From Cercis canadensis (lineage: Eukaryota > Streptophyta > Magnoliopsida > Fabales > Fabaceae): DNA of 64,000 bases. Both the position numbers and the translations under genes were made by a program. The notes under the pieces were generated by a model. That model searched no databases and was not told the origin of the DNA. It saw only the letters and a list, made by a program, of their open reading frames with translations. The stretch is from the NCBI GenBank assembly GCA_003255065.1, contig QAOA01001003.1, positions 321,756 through 385,755 of the forward strand, read 5' to 3'. Below are positions 34,601-45,107 of the stretch, one piece after another; position 1 is the stretch's first letter; every line of letters starts with the position of its first letter.

Positions 34601-35189
34601 GGTTCTCCAAATACACAAAATACATTGCATAAGCGTCATAGATATGCACCCAAAGAAACACAGAGAGATCATGTGAAATTTTAATAAACAAGTTACAAAA
34701 TAAACTTGCATACCTAATTTAGAGAATGCACTTCTCCAAGAATAGTCCCAAAATCGAGGACTATCCAAAAGTTAACTCTACTCAGTTTACTCTTAATTAG
34801 ATGGGTTTCTAAGTAAAAGAAATTATCCTATATGATAAAATATTTCCCTACATTTATGTAACTATTCAGTCATATTCACTTTAGAATATAATAAAAGAGT
34901 ATGATCGTTATTCCGGTTCAGGCCGGGGGCCAATATGGGTCGGACCTGACATGCCCGTTTTAATTTGGGCCAGTGATTTTACAATCTAACCCACCCCTCT
35001 GTGGGCCATGGGTGGATTCAGGCCAGCCCTTTTTTTTGAACTTTTTTTTATTTTTTTTTAAAGCAAATAATAATTCTAATGACGCCTAGGTTTGTGAAAC
35101 AAAACAACAGTTTTAGAGCAAAGCATATAAAGAAAAGGCTCTTATTTACCATGGAATTAATCACCAAATAACACCCAAACCAAAGCAAA
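34601..35189. other. CACTA region, no gene seen
   Basis: Near 34910-35030 the sequence is rich in GGCC/GGGCC words (TGGGTCGGACC, TTTGGGCC), like the ends of other small plant DNA elements. I could not define boundaries. Confidence 0.4.
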
Positions 35190-35660
35190 GAGGCTGCTAA
35201 CCTATAGCCAATGCATTCAAAAAAGCAAAGCATTAAGGGGTAATATGCTGTTTCAACTAAAATTAAAATAAATTCTTTAACCAAGAACTAGAAAATAGAC
35301 TAACCCATAACCAAAGCATTGGGGAAAAAAAAAAAAAAGTAAATCATTAAGGGGAAATCTGTATTTTAACTAAAATCAAAGGAGATTCATTAACCCAAAA
35401 AACCAAAAAAGAGGCTAACCCATAACCAAAGCATTGAAAAAAGCAAAGCATTAAAGGGGTAATATGCTATTTCAACTAAAATTAAAGCAACTTCATTAAC
35501 CAAAAACTAGAAAATAGAATAACCCATAACCAAACCATGGAAAAAAGAAAAGCATTAAAGGGGAAATTTGTTTTTCAACTAAAATCAAAGCATATTCATT
35601 AACCCAAAAACCCAAAAAAGAGGCTAACCCATAACCAAAGCACTGAAAATAACAATTAAA
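35190..35660. repeat. Tandem repeat, ~107-bp unit in alternating pairs
   Basis: Units containing TAACCCATAACCAAAGCATTG begin near 35190, 35299, 35411, 35518 and 35620. Alternate units are more alike (AGGGGTAATATGCT in the first and third, GGGGAAATYTGT in the second and fourth). This gives a dimeric higher-order period of about 215 bp. Confidence 0.8.
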
Positions 35661-36479
35661 CCAACAAAACCAAGTATCAGCAAGCAAATCAAAACCATCA
35701 ACAAATCAGAATTAGAACCATCCACAACCAACACCCTTTCAAACACTAGAATTCATACTGCAAATGGGGGAAAATAGCATAGAAATGGGGAAAGAATACT
35801 CAGAATCATAACCAATTAACCATCAAGGCATCAACAATAGTACAGAAATGGGGAAAAATACTCATAATCATAATCAATTAACCAAATGGGGAAAAATTCT
35901 GCAACAATCCAAACATATACCATAAAATCAATAACAATCCAAGCAGAAGAAAAAAATGGAGCCCAGAGACTTATAGAGAGCGGAAAGATGGCAGAGAGAT
36001 GAGAGATTAGAGATGGCAGAGAACTAGAGATATAGATTGGGCACCAAGGTCTAAGAGTGATTGAGCGAGGCTGCAAGTAGAGATGCAATGTTCAATTGCC
36101 AATAAAATGCATAATGCATAAAGAAAATAAGCAGAAGCATTCACAATCTGAAGAAAATTCCAACAGATTACCTTTAAATTTTTGGTTCTAATGTGACTCT
36201 TGCGATCAAGGCTCACCAACACTGCGAGGGGCAGCGGGTTTGCCAGCGGCAACAAGGAGACGAGGTTGGCGGTTGTTGGTAGTTGCAAGGGAGGAGAGAC
36301 CAAGATAGCAAGATTGAGTGTTTGATACAGAAGGAGTCAAAAGAGGGAGAGAGATTTTTAGGGGAGGGAAGAGGGAAGATGGAGAGAAGTGAAGAAGAAA
36401 GGAGAGTCTTGGATGGGTATACCCATTCTTCCATTCCTACGGAATTATTATTGTTGGAATTCATTTGAAAATTAAAAAA
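35661..36479. other. 5' region of the CACTA element, no clear gene
   Basis: Purine-rich runs near 35940-36020 and 36320-36400 would be C/T-rich leader sequence on the minus strand. Minus-strand frames of up to 101 codons occur near 36007-36518, but they match nothing I know. Confidence 0.4.
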
Positions 36480-36818
36480 AAAAATTCCAAATTTAATGAA
36501 ACGGTGCAGTATGGCCATTTTCGGATTTCAACTGTATATTCCAAAAATAAAATAAAAAAATCCAATGTGGTTTGAATTTTTTGAACTCCAACTGTATAAT
36601 GGAATATACTGTTGGAATTTAAAAAAAAAAAAAATCTCNTTAAAAAAAAAAAAAAAATCTCCAAAGATTGCAACAGTAATTTTGACGAAAAATTCTAACA
36701 ATAAACAAATTCTGTTGGAACTTCCATTGGAATTTTTACAAAATGTTAACCGTTGGAATTTCTCTAAAAATTCCAACAGAATTTTGTTCCGTTGGAAAAT
36801 ACACATTTTCTTGTAGTG
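36480..36818. repeat. CACTA right terminus and subterminal repeats, with an N gap
   Basis: Repeats such as ATTCCAACAGAATTTTG, CCGTTGGAATTT and CTGTTGGAACTT lead to the TIR TTTTCTTGTAGTG at 36806-36818. A single N at 36639 lies between two copies of TT-A(14-16)-TCTC (36619-36638 and 36640-36661), probably another unmerged contig overlap. Confidence 0.8.
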
Positions 36819-36849
36819 TCTGTGCATCCTTCACTATCTATCTTTAACT

Positions 36850-37612
36850 ATCACGACCGACATTAGCGGCCCTATAAAACTCATTATCTAAATGAGGAGG
36901 AAGTAGCCGCAGCATCCCTATACGTTTTTTTAAATTTCCCTGAAGTTGAACCATTTTTGAAGTAAGTCATTGACGTCAATTATCCATAATCTCAGCTCCA
37001 TTGAAGTTGACAAACAAATATAATCAAACTTTATACTCTAGTTCAAAAACTATTTAAGTTATTTTCACAATTACATAATGAAGTTATCATTATTATCTCT
37101 TATAACATCTGTGTTTATATAACACACTCTATGTTAATGATTAATAGGTGCTCAATCCTTATAATAACATCAAAGATCAATTTCTGCACAATTTAGCTTG
37201 GGGGCCTTTAAGAGTGGTACAGACTTTCCCAATTTATTTTGTGAATGGTTATTCTTTTCACACATCTATTTGGGTACAAAATCGAAAAACAAATAATTCT
37301 GGAGTAGCTCTTAATGGAATAGATACTTTATATCATGGAATTCTAGAAGAGATAATTGAGATAGAGTATCTTGGAATTCCTATTATGCGATTAACACTCT
37401 TCAATTATAAATGGTTTTATTCTTCACCCATGGTACAAGGATTTGCCCCAAGTATGGAATTATTGAGGTGAAATCAAATAGGAGATACAAGGGTAAGGAT
37501 ACATTTATCTTTGCTCAACAAACAAACCAAATATATCTTACACCCTCTCCTAACTCAAATCCTAATAAGAGAGACTAGTTTGTGGTGATTAAGACAAAAT
37601 CAAGGCACACAA
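36850..37612 (+). pseudogene. Second CACTA fragment: C-terminal DUF4216 region, plus strand
   Basis: Near 36875-36960 the plus strand reads HYLNEEEVAAASLYVFLN and FPEVEPFLK, like the C-terminal part of TNP2-family proteins. After what may be an intron, 37148-37612 encodes PIYFVNGYSFHT, NRKTNNSGVAL, HGILEEIIEIEYLG and, after a frameshift near 37460, EVKSNRRYKGKDTFIFAQQ, TNQIYLTP and a W-to-stop change before FVVIKTKSR. This is the DUF4216 domain that accompanies CACTA transposases. It lies outside the right TIR and opposite in strand to the TNP2 part at 33 kb, so it belongs to another CACTA copy. Confidence 0.8.
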
Positions 37613-37629
37613 TTGAATCACAGGATGCT

Positions 37630-37869
37630 TCATTCCAGGAGACATGCTTCAGCCTCACGCTTTTTCTTAGCCGCCTCTTTCTTTGAAACCTTTTCCTTAA
37701 CAAAGCGAACCAAAGAGACCATCTTTTCCTCCAAGGAATCTCTCTTGAACAAATCAGAGTGGCGAGAAACAAAGTTGAATGCAAATTCTATTAACCCTAG
37801 TGGGTTTGATAGGTCAAGAACAACATTGAATTCCTGAGAACATCACTTCTTAATGGTGGGGTTTGCCAT
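37630..37869 (-). pseudogene. Fragment of a NudC/BOBBER-like gene, N-terminal part
   Basis: The minus strand from the ATG at 37869 encodes 79 residues with one internal TGA at codon 9. It contains LDLSNPLGLIEFAFNFVSRH, SDLFKRDSLEEKMVSLVRFV and a Lys-rich tail. The pattern resembles the N-terminal helical region of plant NudC-domain (BOBBER) cochaperones, which precedes the CS domain; the CS domain is absent. It directly follows the CACTA DUF4216 fragment on the opposite strand. It may be a captured gene piece, or the match may be coincidental because this region is short and helical. Confidence 0.5.
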
Positions 37870-39327
37870 GACTGAATCGATGAGCCTATAGGGGTTTTGA
37901 GAGTTCCAAGTTGAGAAGGTGCAAGGATTAGGTTTTTGGTTTGATATGTGACTATGAAAAGAACCCAGAAGGGGTTTATATTGGCCTGAAACATGAAAGG
38001 AGTAGGAAGAGGATGCAAACATTTTTAATTTTTTGAATTAAATATTTCTTTCGTCAAGATTATTTCTTTCGATGTCACTTTAGTCATTAATTTATTTTTT
38101 TTGTCACTTTAATCTTTGAATTATCACTCTACTAATTAAATCAGTCTTTTAAGCAATCATTTTTTACACAAAATAAATCAAGGACTAATGTGATATTTAA
38201 AAAATAATTCAAAGAAAAAAAAGTATTTTACTCTAATATTTTTTTAGGTATGTCTTTTTCTTGGGCCATTTCTTTCTTTTTTGAATAGGAAATAAAGGCT
38301 GGAAAAAAAAACAAAGAAAAAAAAAGAGATTTGTATAAGATGGCCTCTAGTATATACCAAATGGTTTGAGCGGCACTTGGATATGTCTGAGCCCTGTAGT
38401 TCGTTAATTAATTTTAAATAGAATTTAAATCCTTTAAAGTATACTATAGTACTCTATATACTTTATACAGTAAAATGTAGGAGAATAATCATTAAAAACA
38501 TTTGATGTTAAAATTTAGTAAAGTGCAAATACCTGTATAGTGATCTATAATTTTTAAAACTTAAACCCTAACTTTTTTATTAGTGATCATCCAAGTATAA
38601 TTTAGTCTATAAAATGTACTTGTCATTTTCAAATATTATTTATTTTCTTTTCAATAAAGGATCCTTTCAGCCTATTCCAGCAGTTTAACATCAATATAAA
38701 CTAATAAAAGTGACCACTGGAACTCACAATTGAGTTGGCAATTTTATTTTTCCAGGGTTCCCTCTCCAAATTTTTACCTCTCATTGCATGTCACTCACAT
38801 GCCCTTTCATTCACTCACCACATTTTAGCAACCATTAAGACCCATAGTTAGGTGAAGTGGCAATCTTAAGATTTGTTTGCTTTACTCATTTCCTGTTTTC
38901 ATTTTGGGGTGCTTCTTCGTTGCCACAAGTGGCACGAATACCCCAACTGACAGAATAGTATACATCCAATGAAAAGCAAGCATGTGTAGGTGGAATGGAA
39001 GGGTTGAGGTGGTTTCTATTTTATTTAGTTTGTGCCTAATTATTTGAATAAATTGTTAATTGACCCTTATAAATTAGTGAAATTCATAATTTAGAATGGA
39101 ACACTGACCTCCTTCCTCCCTCCCCTAAAGCTTTTGCTTCTATTTTTGCCACAGCTTCTTTTGTGCATGTTCCTACTGAGTTCGATTTCAGGTCTTTCAC
39201 CTCGATTTAGTATCTTATAAATATTGTTGATGTAGGGTTTGATTCCATTTCTTTGATTTATGTTAACTTGGTGAGAGAATTTACAAAATGGTTAAATAAA
39301 TACATTTGCCTTTTTATCTTCCATGAT
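37870..39327. other. Non-coding stretch
   Basis: AT-rich DNA with A-runs near 38300-38330. I see no gene, RNA or defined repeat. Confidence 0.5.
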
Positions 39328-39332
39328 GATAT

Positions 39333-39683
39333 TGTGGTGGACCTGTTCCAGGGCCCAATAAAGCATGCCAGGCCTAGAAGAAGCATCGGCCCAATAAAGC
39401 AGATAAAGCTTTGGGTCACCCGTTATTTGCTATGGGCGATCCAATAACCCATCCTGGGTGAAGCATAATGCTCAGGTTTGTTTTCCTATAAATAGCCCCT
39501 GACACTCAAAGGTTAAGGGCTGGCTTTTTGAAATATTACACTGTTAAGCTCAAACTATACTGACTTGACCTTCGGAGCCCGGAAATAAAACACCGGACCG
39601 CGTTTCAGGTAACCATTGAACAATCAACCTCGGAGGCGTACCGACCTAGACACGGACCGACCTCATCAACTCGGGCATCGTCA
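39333..39683 (+). mobile_element. 351-bp solo LTR, TSD GATAT
   Basis: It begins TGTGGTGGACC and ends CATCGTCA, flanked by GATAT at 39328-39332 and 39684-39688. A TATA box (CCTATAAATAGCC) lies near 39486, followed by a transcript-leader-like region with ACTGACTTGACCTTCGGAG, typical of plant LTR R-U5 sequence. No internal domain is present. The short length would suit a small (TRIM-like) or compact LTR family. Confidence 0.85.
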
Positions 39684-39688
39684 GATAT

Positions 39689-40559
39689 TATTGGTATTTT
39701 CAAGTTACAGGTAGACCTATATGTTGTGAGATGCAAATCCAATATAGACAAGCTATGAATATGATTTGACTCAAGTTGAGGTTTTGATTCATGGACTATA
39801 ATAGTTTACAGTTTGGAATGTAGAGGTTTACATTTAGATAAGGTGCTAAGGTCGTCAGGACATTAATTTATATGGAAAATATTGTCTGTTGAACACTTTG
39901 ACATTAAAAAACATGAATGATTTGTTTAGTTTGACGAACATAACAACCAAAGAAGAGGGAAAGTCAATGTTTTCTTGAAGGCTTAGCCCTTAACACATTT
40001 CTTTTTTATTTCTTATTTCTGTAGAAGTTATTGGATTATTGCTGCAAGCTTTATTTTTAATTCTCATTTTCTAAAGAAAAAAATGCTAGGTTTAACTCTA
40101 ATATATTGGATTGTTATGTTGAATATTAAACAATCTAATTCCTAGATATGGATAGATGATTTTGCTCATCTGACTATATTATTGTAACAAAATCAATAGA
40201 TTTTAGTCTAAGTGCTCATTGCCCACCAAAATCTGGCACTTGTCTATTTTATTTTGCATGTTTAATGGATTCTAGGACATATGATTGTAACTAATAAAGT
40301 GGAGCACCTGATTTATAACAACATCATGTTATGTGGCTTTAATGCAATTATGTGAAAAATTGGAGTCTTGGGCGTCATTACCCACACCATGGCGTCGTGA
40401 CGCTTACCAAAAATAGAATTAAATTAATAAAATCAAAATTATTAATTTTTTTTAAAAAAAAATTAAAGTTCTCGACGTCGTTACGTCACCTCCAACGTGG
40501 TGACGCTAATTTTTCCAAAAAAAATTCTAATATTATGAATATTTTAGATTAAAAAATTG
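39689..40559. other. Non-coding stretch
   Basis: AT-rich. Repeated short words with CG (GGCGTCGTGACGC, CTCGACGTCGTTACGTC) occur near 40370-40510, spaced about 100 bases apart. No gene is seen. Confidence 0.4.
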
Positions 40560-42726
40560 AAATTCTGGGCACGGATACAAAGCAACAAATCCCTGTCATA
40601 CTTGTCCCGTTTTTCTTCCTTCAATTCTACGGACTCCATTGATTGAACCTCACACCATTTCAATCTAGTAGCAGAGCCCAATCCCCTCGCCGGAGTTCCA
40701 AGTCCTTGCTGCCCCGAGACCCAAAATCTATAGCAGGGCTTCCATTGATTGGTGAGTTATGCTTCTTTCTCCCTCTTTCTGCTATATTTCTGATTCTATT
40801 TTTTTTGCTGCTGATTTCCTCTCTGCTTTGCCAGGTATTTATGCTTTTATTTCTATGCTTCTTGTTGTCTGTTGTTTCTGTTTCTATGATTTAGCTTCTA
40901 TTAAGTTGTGCCATGAATTTCTTATATTACTGTTAGTATCCAGCAGAAATCCTTTTGAGATTTCATTTGCCTTTTTTCCTGCTAATATAAGGCTCTGAAG
41001 TTAATTACGATGTGGAAAACATGTGGGACCAACATGAATGGGTGAGTTTGTGAAAATAGGATGCAAATTTGTGGTTCTCTTGTCATTTTACATATTATTT
41101 GTCAAAAGCTATTCGACCTTGATATGTGATGCATATTTTTTTAAAACTTACTTTCTTCTACGAAATTCTAGTATCTTCTTTTTCTTTCCACTCCATTTTG
41201 CACATGTTCTTTACTACAATCACCCCGAATCTTGTCACTTTAACAGAATAAACAAATTGAGCCTCATGCTTGATTTGAAGAAATTGGAGCGTACTATACA
41301 AATGTAAATCTAACGTTATGGATCCTGTTCAACTTAATTTCAACATAGTTGTCTTTTTATCTTTGGGCTCGATTCATGACATCAAATAGACTCTTTGTCC
41401 ATAAAGTAAGAGGGTTATGATGATTTGAACACTATAAGCCATTTTCATAAAAAATCAAAGAGATTTGATCATCAATACTACAATATATAGAAAGATTTTG
41501 ACACATCTATGTGAATGAAAACAAGAAAATATGTCACACATTTGAGTTTTACTGTGGCTAAATTCTTGGGATTGGGTCATGAGGAATTTTATTGTGAATC
41601 TCTTAGTCTCAGTGTGAATGGCCTGCCTTTGACTGGACTAATAAGGAGGTGGATTAGTCAATTTGTGTGCAAAGTAGCCAGGATATGATAACCTTACTGT
41701 AATACTCAAAAATAAAAAGCAAGAAAAATCTGCATTGGTCCTCATATATGCATGTGTAACGCAATGCCTTCAATCTAATTGAATATAGAATCCTATCTAA
41801 CGAATATTGACAGGTTTTGATGCTTATAGAAAATGGTCAAACTAGCCAAAAGTTAGCAATTGCTCCTTTTAAGTGTCTTAGATCACAATAGCATTCATCC
41901 ATTTGAAGAGTTAGACCGTTTAAGTCATGTGAAACATGCTTGAGACATGTTCTCAAGGTCACTTGTTTCTGTCCATGTGTGTGGCTCTCAAATGAACATG
42001 GGCTACAGATTTTCTTGAAACCTATGGCCTACTATAGATATTTTTCATAATCATCTTCAAGCTAAAGCCTATCAAAATTAAAGTCAGTGCCATTTATGTG
42101 CATGAACATAAGCAAGTTAACATAAACATATATTTGCTATGTTGCTTACTGAATATTAAGCTTTTTGTTGCTCAAAATTAATGCATCTTGTCTATGGTCC
42201 AGGGTGGCAACCATTGTATACAAAAGCTTGGTCCACATTGACTTGTTGCCTAACTTTGCATCCAAATCTAACCCGTGTGGAACACTCATGGAAGCATATG
42301 GCAAGTTGCCTTAGATATTTGGATAATAATTGGATATGATATGCACTTTGCCTAATTTTCAATAAATATTTTATTCTCTTGTTAGTAGTAGCATTTAAGA
42401 GTAGACTGATTATTATAAAGGAAGTGTTCCATGAACTACATTATGGTATATGATTCAGAATCTTGGTACCCCATGCCCTATATGTTATCAATACTTGCTC
42501 CAGGAGTTCTTCTGAATAATTACAAGTTAAGCTTTGCAATTGCTGAAGTTATCTGAGTATTTTTTGTTGAGTCATGTGTTTTTTTGTTATGCTGTGTTTT
42601 GGAATTACTATCAAGAAGGTTTCTGTTTTTTTATTTTTTTGGAAACAAAAAAACAAAGATACATAAGTATTCAGTTAGTGCAATCTTCTTGTTCCAATCT
42701 AACCTTCACTTCTTTCACCATTGCAG
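40560..42726. other. Possible leader exon at 40600-40750, then intron-like or intergenic DNA
   Basis: 40640-40750 is GC-richer than its surroundings. It has an ATG at 40643 (MNLTPFQSSSRAQSPRR...) and a good splice donor (GTGAGT) at about 40752, followed by T-rich sequence. It could be the first exon of the pseudogene whose 3' exons lie at 42727-43666, or of something else. The rest shows nothing I recognise. Confidence 0.25.
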
Positions 42727-43666
42727 GAGATTGCACCACAGTATTCTGGTGTTTTACATGGTATGATTTCATTTGAATCTTATGCATGTGTGGGAATTGT
42801 ACATTTGTTGGTATTCTGAATCACATATTTGACGACACTATCTAGTCCATTTTGATCAGTAAATACGGTTGAAAAATGGTTTGTACTCTCTAATACGTGA
42901 TCTCTATCTAAGGTTTAGGAAAATGTAAAATGATAGCCATTGTCCACGGTCTTTATTTGGATATCCTCTGAGTAGTGAAGAGTCTAAATTGATAGCTTCT
43001 GTCTTGTGCTCTAAAGATGGCTACTGCAAGCTTGCTTTGTTGATGTAGAGAACCTGACTATGCCCTTCCCTTCTTTGTATTCCTCGTTAAATATTGGTAT
43101 ATACAATACATGAGAAGGTAACCCTTTAAATTAGGCTTGAAACAATTTGATGATTTTCTCCTTTTCTACTTGGTAATGGTGTCTAAGGAAAAACAAGGGA
43201 GTAAAATATATACAAAAACCTGATTAGAAAAGTGCTCTGGAAACCCTTGTCTTTATACTCTGGAATAAGGTGTAATGAGTAATTCTTGATTTCTTGTTCC
43301 AAGGATGTCAAGTACTGCTGGAACACTGGCTGCTATACTGGGAACAGTTGGAGCTGGCTTTTTTGTAGAGCTATCCTCCTTTTTTTCTTTTTCTTTTTGC
43401 TTGTAATATAACACTGTACTCAATACCTCTTACTAAGAAGGTATCAACTTCTAGAGAATCTGGGATTTACATAATTTATTATATTAATTTACTTTTTGTA
43501 TACAATATGGTTAAGCTTTCAAATTTTGGTCTTTGTATATTACTGATATATGTGTTTCTTCCCTGGACAGTTGCTTGATGAGTATCCCACTGTACATTAC
43601 AATTTATTTTCTGGACAACGGCCCCTTCTGCAGCACAATTTGTTTTACACGAAGGAGATAAATTGA
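42727..43666 (+). pseudogene. 3' end of a PHT4-type plastid/Golgi anion (phosphate) transporter gene
   Basis: Three exon-like blocks with splice signals are visible. The block at 42727-42760 encodes EIAPQYSGVLHG. The block from 43314 to about 43380 encodes STAGTLAAILGTVGAGFFVEL. The last, 43571-43666, includes YNLFSGQ and a stop. Together they follow the last transmembrane segments of plant PHT4/ANTR major-facilitator proteins (IAPQYSGVLHG-SNTAGTLA-GTVG-GFFVE-FYN). The second block lacks one base at its start and so breaks the frame, and its end is decayed. The N-terminal ten helices are not seen. I take it as a truncated pseudogene. Confidence 0.7.
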
Positions 43667-44873
43667 AGAATAGAGCAGAGGGTTTTATTGTATAATTGTC
43701 ATATCCTTTAAAAGAACACTAACCTTTTATCTTGTATATGCCTTTGGTTTTAGTTGTATAAACCATATGTTAATGACTGCAACTTACTAATGTCACAGTT
43801 TTGATACAAGGAATGAAAATTACAGATTTGGAATGGGAATAAAATGACCATTTTCATTCTATAGTTTTGGTAGCTATATGGAGATGAAGTCAATATGAAA
43901 TGGGATCAAAATTAATTGTAAAAGACATAAATATATCTTATTAGTAATACAACAAAGTTATTTTTTTTTTAATAATTATAATATTTTAACTGATTTTAGG
44001 TCACTCCAATAACTTCCAAAGTTAACTTATAAAAAAATTGATGAAAATCAAATAATTTGATGAAATTAATTGCTTTGGTAGTGTTAGAAAATGAATTTCA
44101 CACAAAACCCTCAAAGAGTTTGGAGAAATTCATTCACATTTGATCCAGGTGATATTTTTCTTCCTTTCTCGATGATGACTTCCCCTCTCTTTCTCGCTCT
44201 TGTTTCTCTCTTGTAGGGTTTGTTAGGGAGTTGAAAAAAAAAAAAAGGAAGAATACAAGAAGAAAAAGAGAAAAATTAAAGAAAGGGAATAAAATAAAAT
44301 TTTCTCTTTCTTATTTAAATGATTAAAATGAACTAAAAGAAAGAAAAAGAAAAGAAATAAATAAAAATTTATAATTTTATAAATTTATCTTTTATTTATA
44401 AAGTAAATATATTTAATATAAAATTTAATAATATTATCTAAATAATGTTTGAAAAAAAATTTGAATACACAAGTAAAGGCAAAAAATGAATGTTAGGGTT
44501 AGAGGTTACTATTTGATTTCTTTCACTTTTTTAATATTTAACTTCCAAACAAGGAAATTGACACATTTACTCATTTTTTTTTCTCTCATTTCTCCCTAAT
44601 TTTAACTCTCAAATAAATCCTTAGGGAATTTTATGATAATATATGAATATGTCATACTACTATGATGTAGCAAACATAAGTAATTTTCATATTTTATTAG
44701 ATATAAATATAATTTATCTTATTTTCTTAAACAAACTTAAAAATAATTGATTTGTACATATGTCATTCACACATTAGTTATTCTTATGTAGTATGAAATA
44801 TTACATAAATACTAAAAGTATCTAAGAAACCTCTCTCTTTTATTTTATGCAACCAGCATTTTGGGTGAATAAA
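43667..44873. other. Non-coding AT-rich stretch
   Basis: Purine-rich runs (44230-44360) and A/T-rich DNA. No gene or defined repeat is seen. Confidence 0.5.
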
Positions 44874-44918
44874 ATTAGTCAAAGAACTTCCATTTNATTA
44901 GTCAAAGATCTTCCATTT
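44874..44918. repeat. 22-bp direct duplication across a single N (probable assembly artefact)
   Basis: ATTAGTCAAAGAACTTCCATTT (44874-44895) recurs at 44897-44918 with one base changed, separated by the N at 44896. Confidence 0.88.
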
Positions 44919-44935
44919 TAATTTCATCTTTATTC

Positions 44936-45107
44936 ATTAATAAAATATTTTTTTTTTGTAACGTTGGCATGCTAGAAAATGTTTTATATTATGAATTCTC
45001 ATGCTTAATACCTTTTGGTTATATGATGATATGGAGGTTTGAATTCTTAATCTCCTCAAATCCCTTACTACTAAACTACAACTAGTGACTTCTCTTGGAA
45101 TTAATAA
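44936..45107 (-). mobile_element. SINE-like element, antisense, degraded
   Basis: On the minus strand a head with an A-box-like TAGTTTAGTAGTAAGGG and a B-box-like AATTCAAACCTCC is followed by a body and a poly-A tail, seen as poly-T at 44948-44957. ATTAATAA occurs on both sides (44936-44943, 45100-45107) as a possible TSD. Confidence 0.4.

Larger units (their letters stand above)
12236..36818 (-). mobile_element. CACTA (En/Spm) element region, defective, with nested insertions
   Basis: The left edge reads CACTACAAGAAAA at 12236 and the right edge reads TTTTCTTGTAGTG, ending at 36818. These are the classic terminal inverted repeats of plant CACTA transposons. Both inner flanks hold many short ATTCCAACAGAATTTT-type units in either direction, as expected for CACTA subterminal repeats of one family. 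A TNP2 N-terminal part lies on the minus strand near the right end. The bulk of TNP2 is missing, and gene fragments plus a Harbinger/Athila nest fill the interior. The 3-base flanks (AGG left, TCT right) do not match, so the two ends may come from different copies or from a rearrangement. Confidence 0.7.

Noticed and set aside
40643-40894. 83-codon ORF with hydrophobic tail
   Set aside because: The tail is T-rich intron-like sequence after a good splice donor; at most the first ~35 codons could be an exon.
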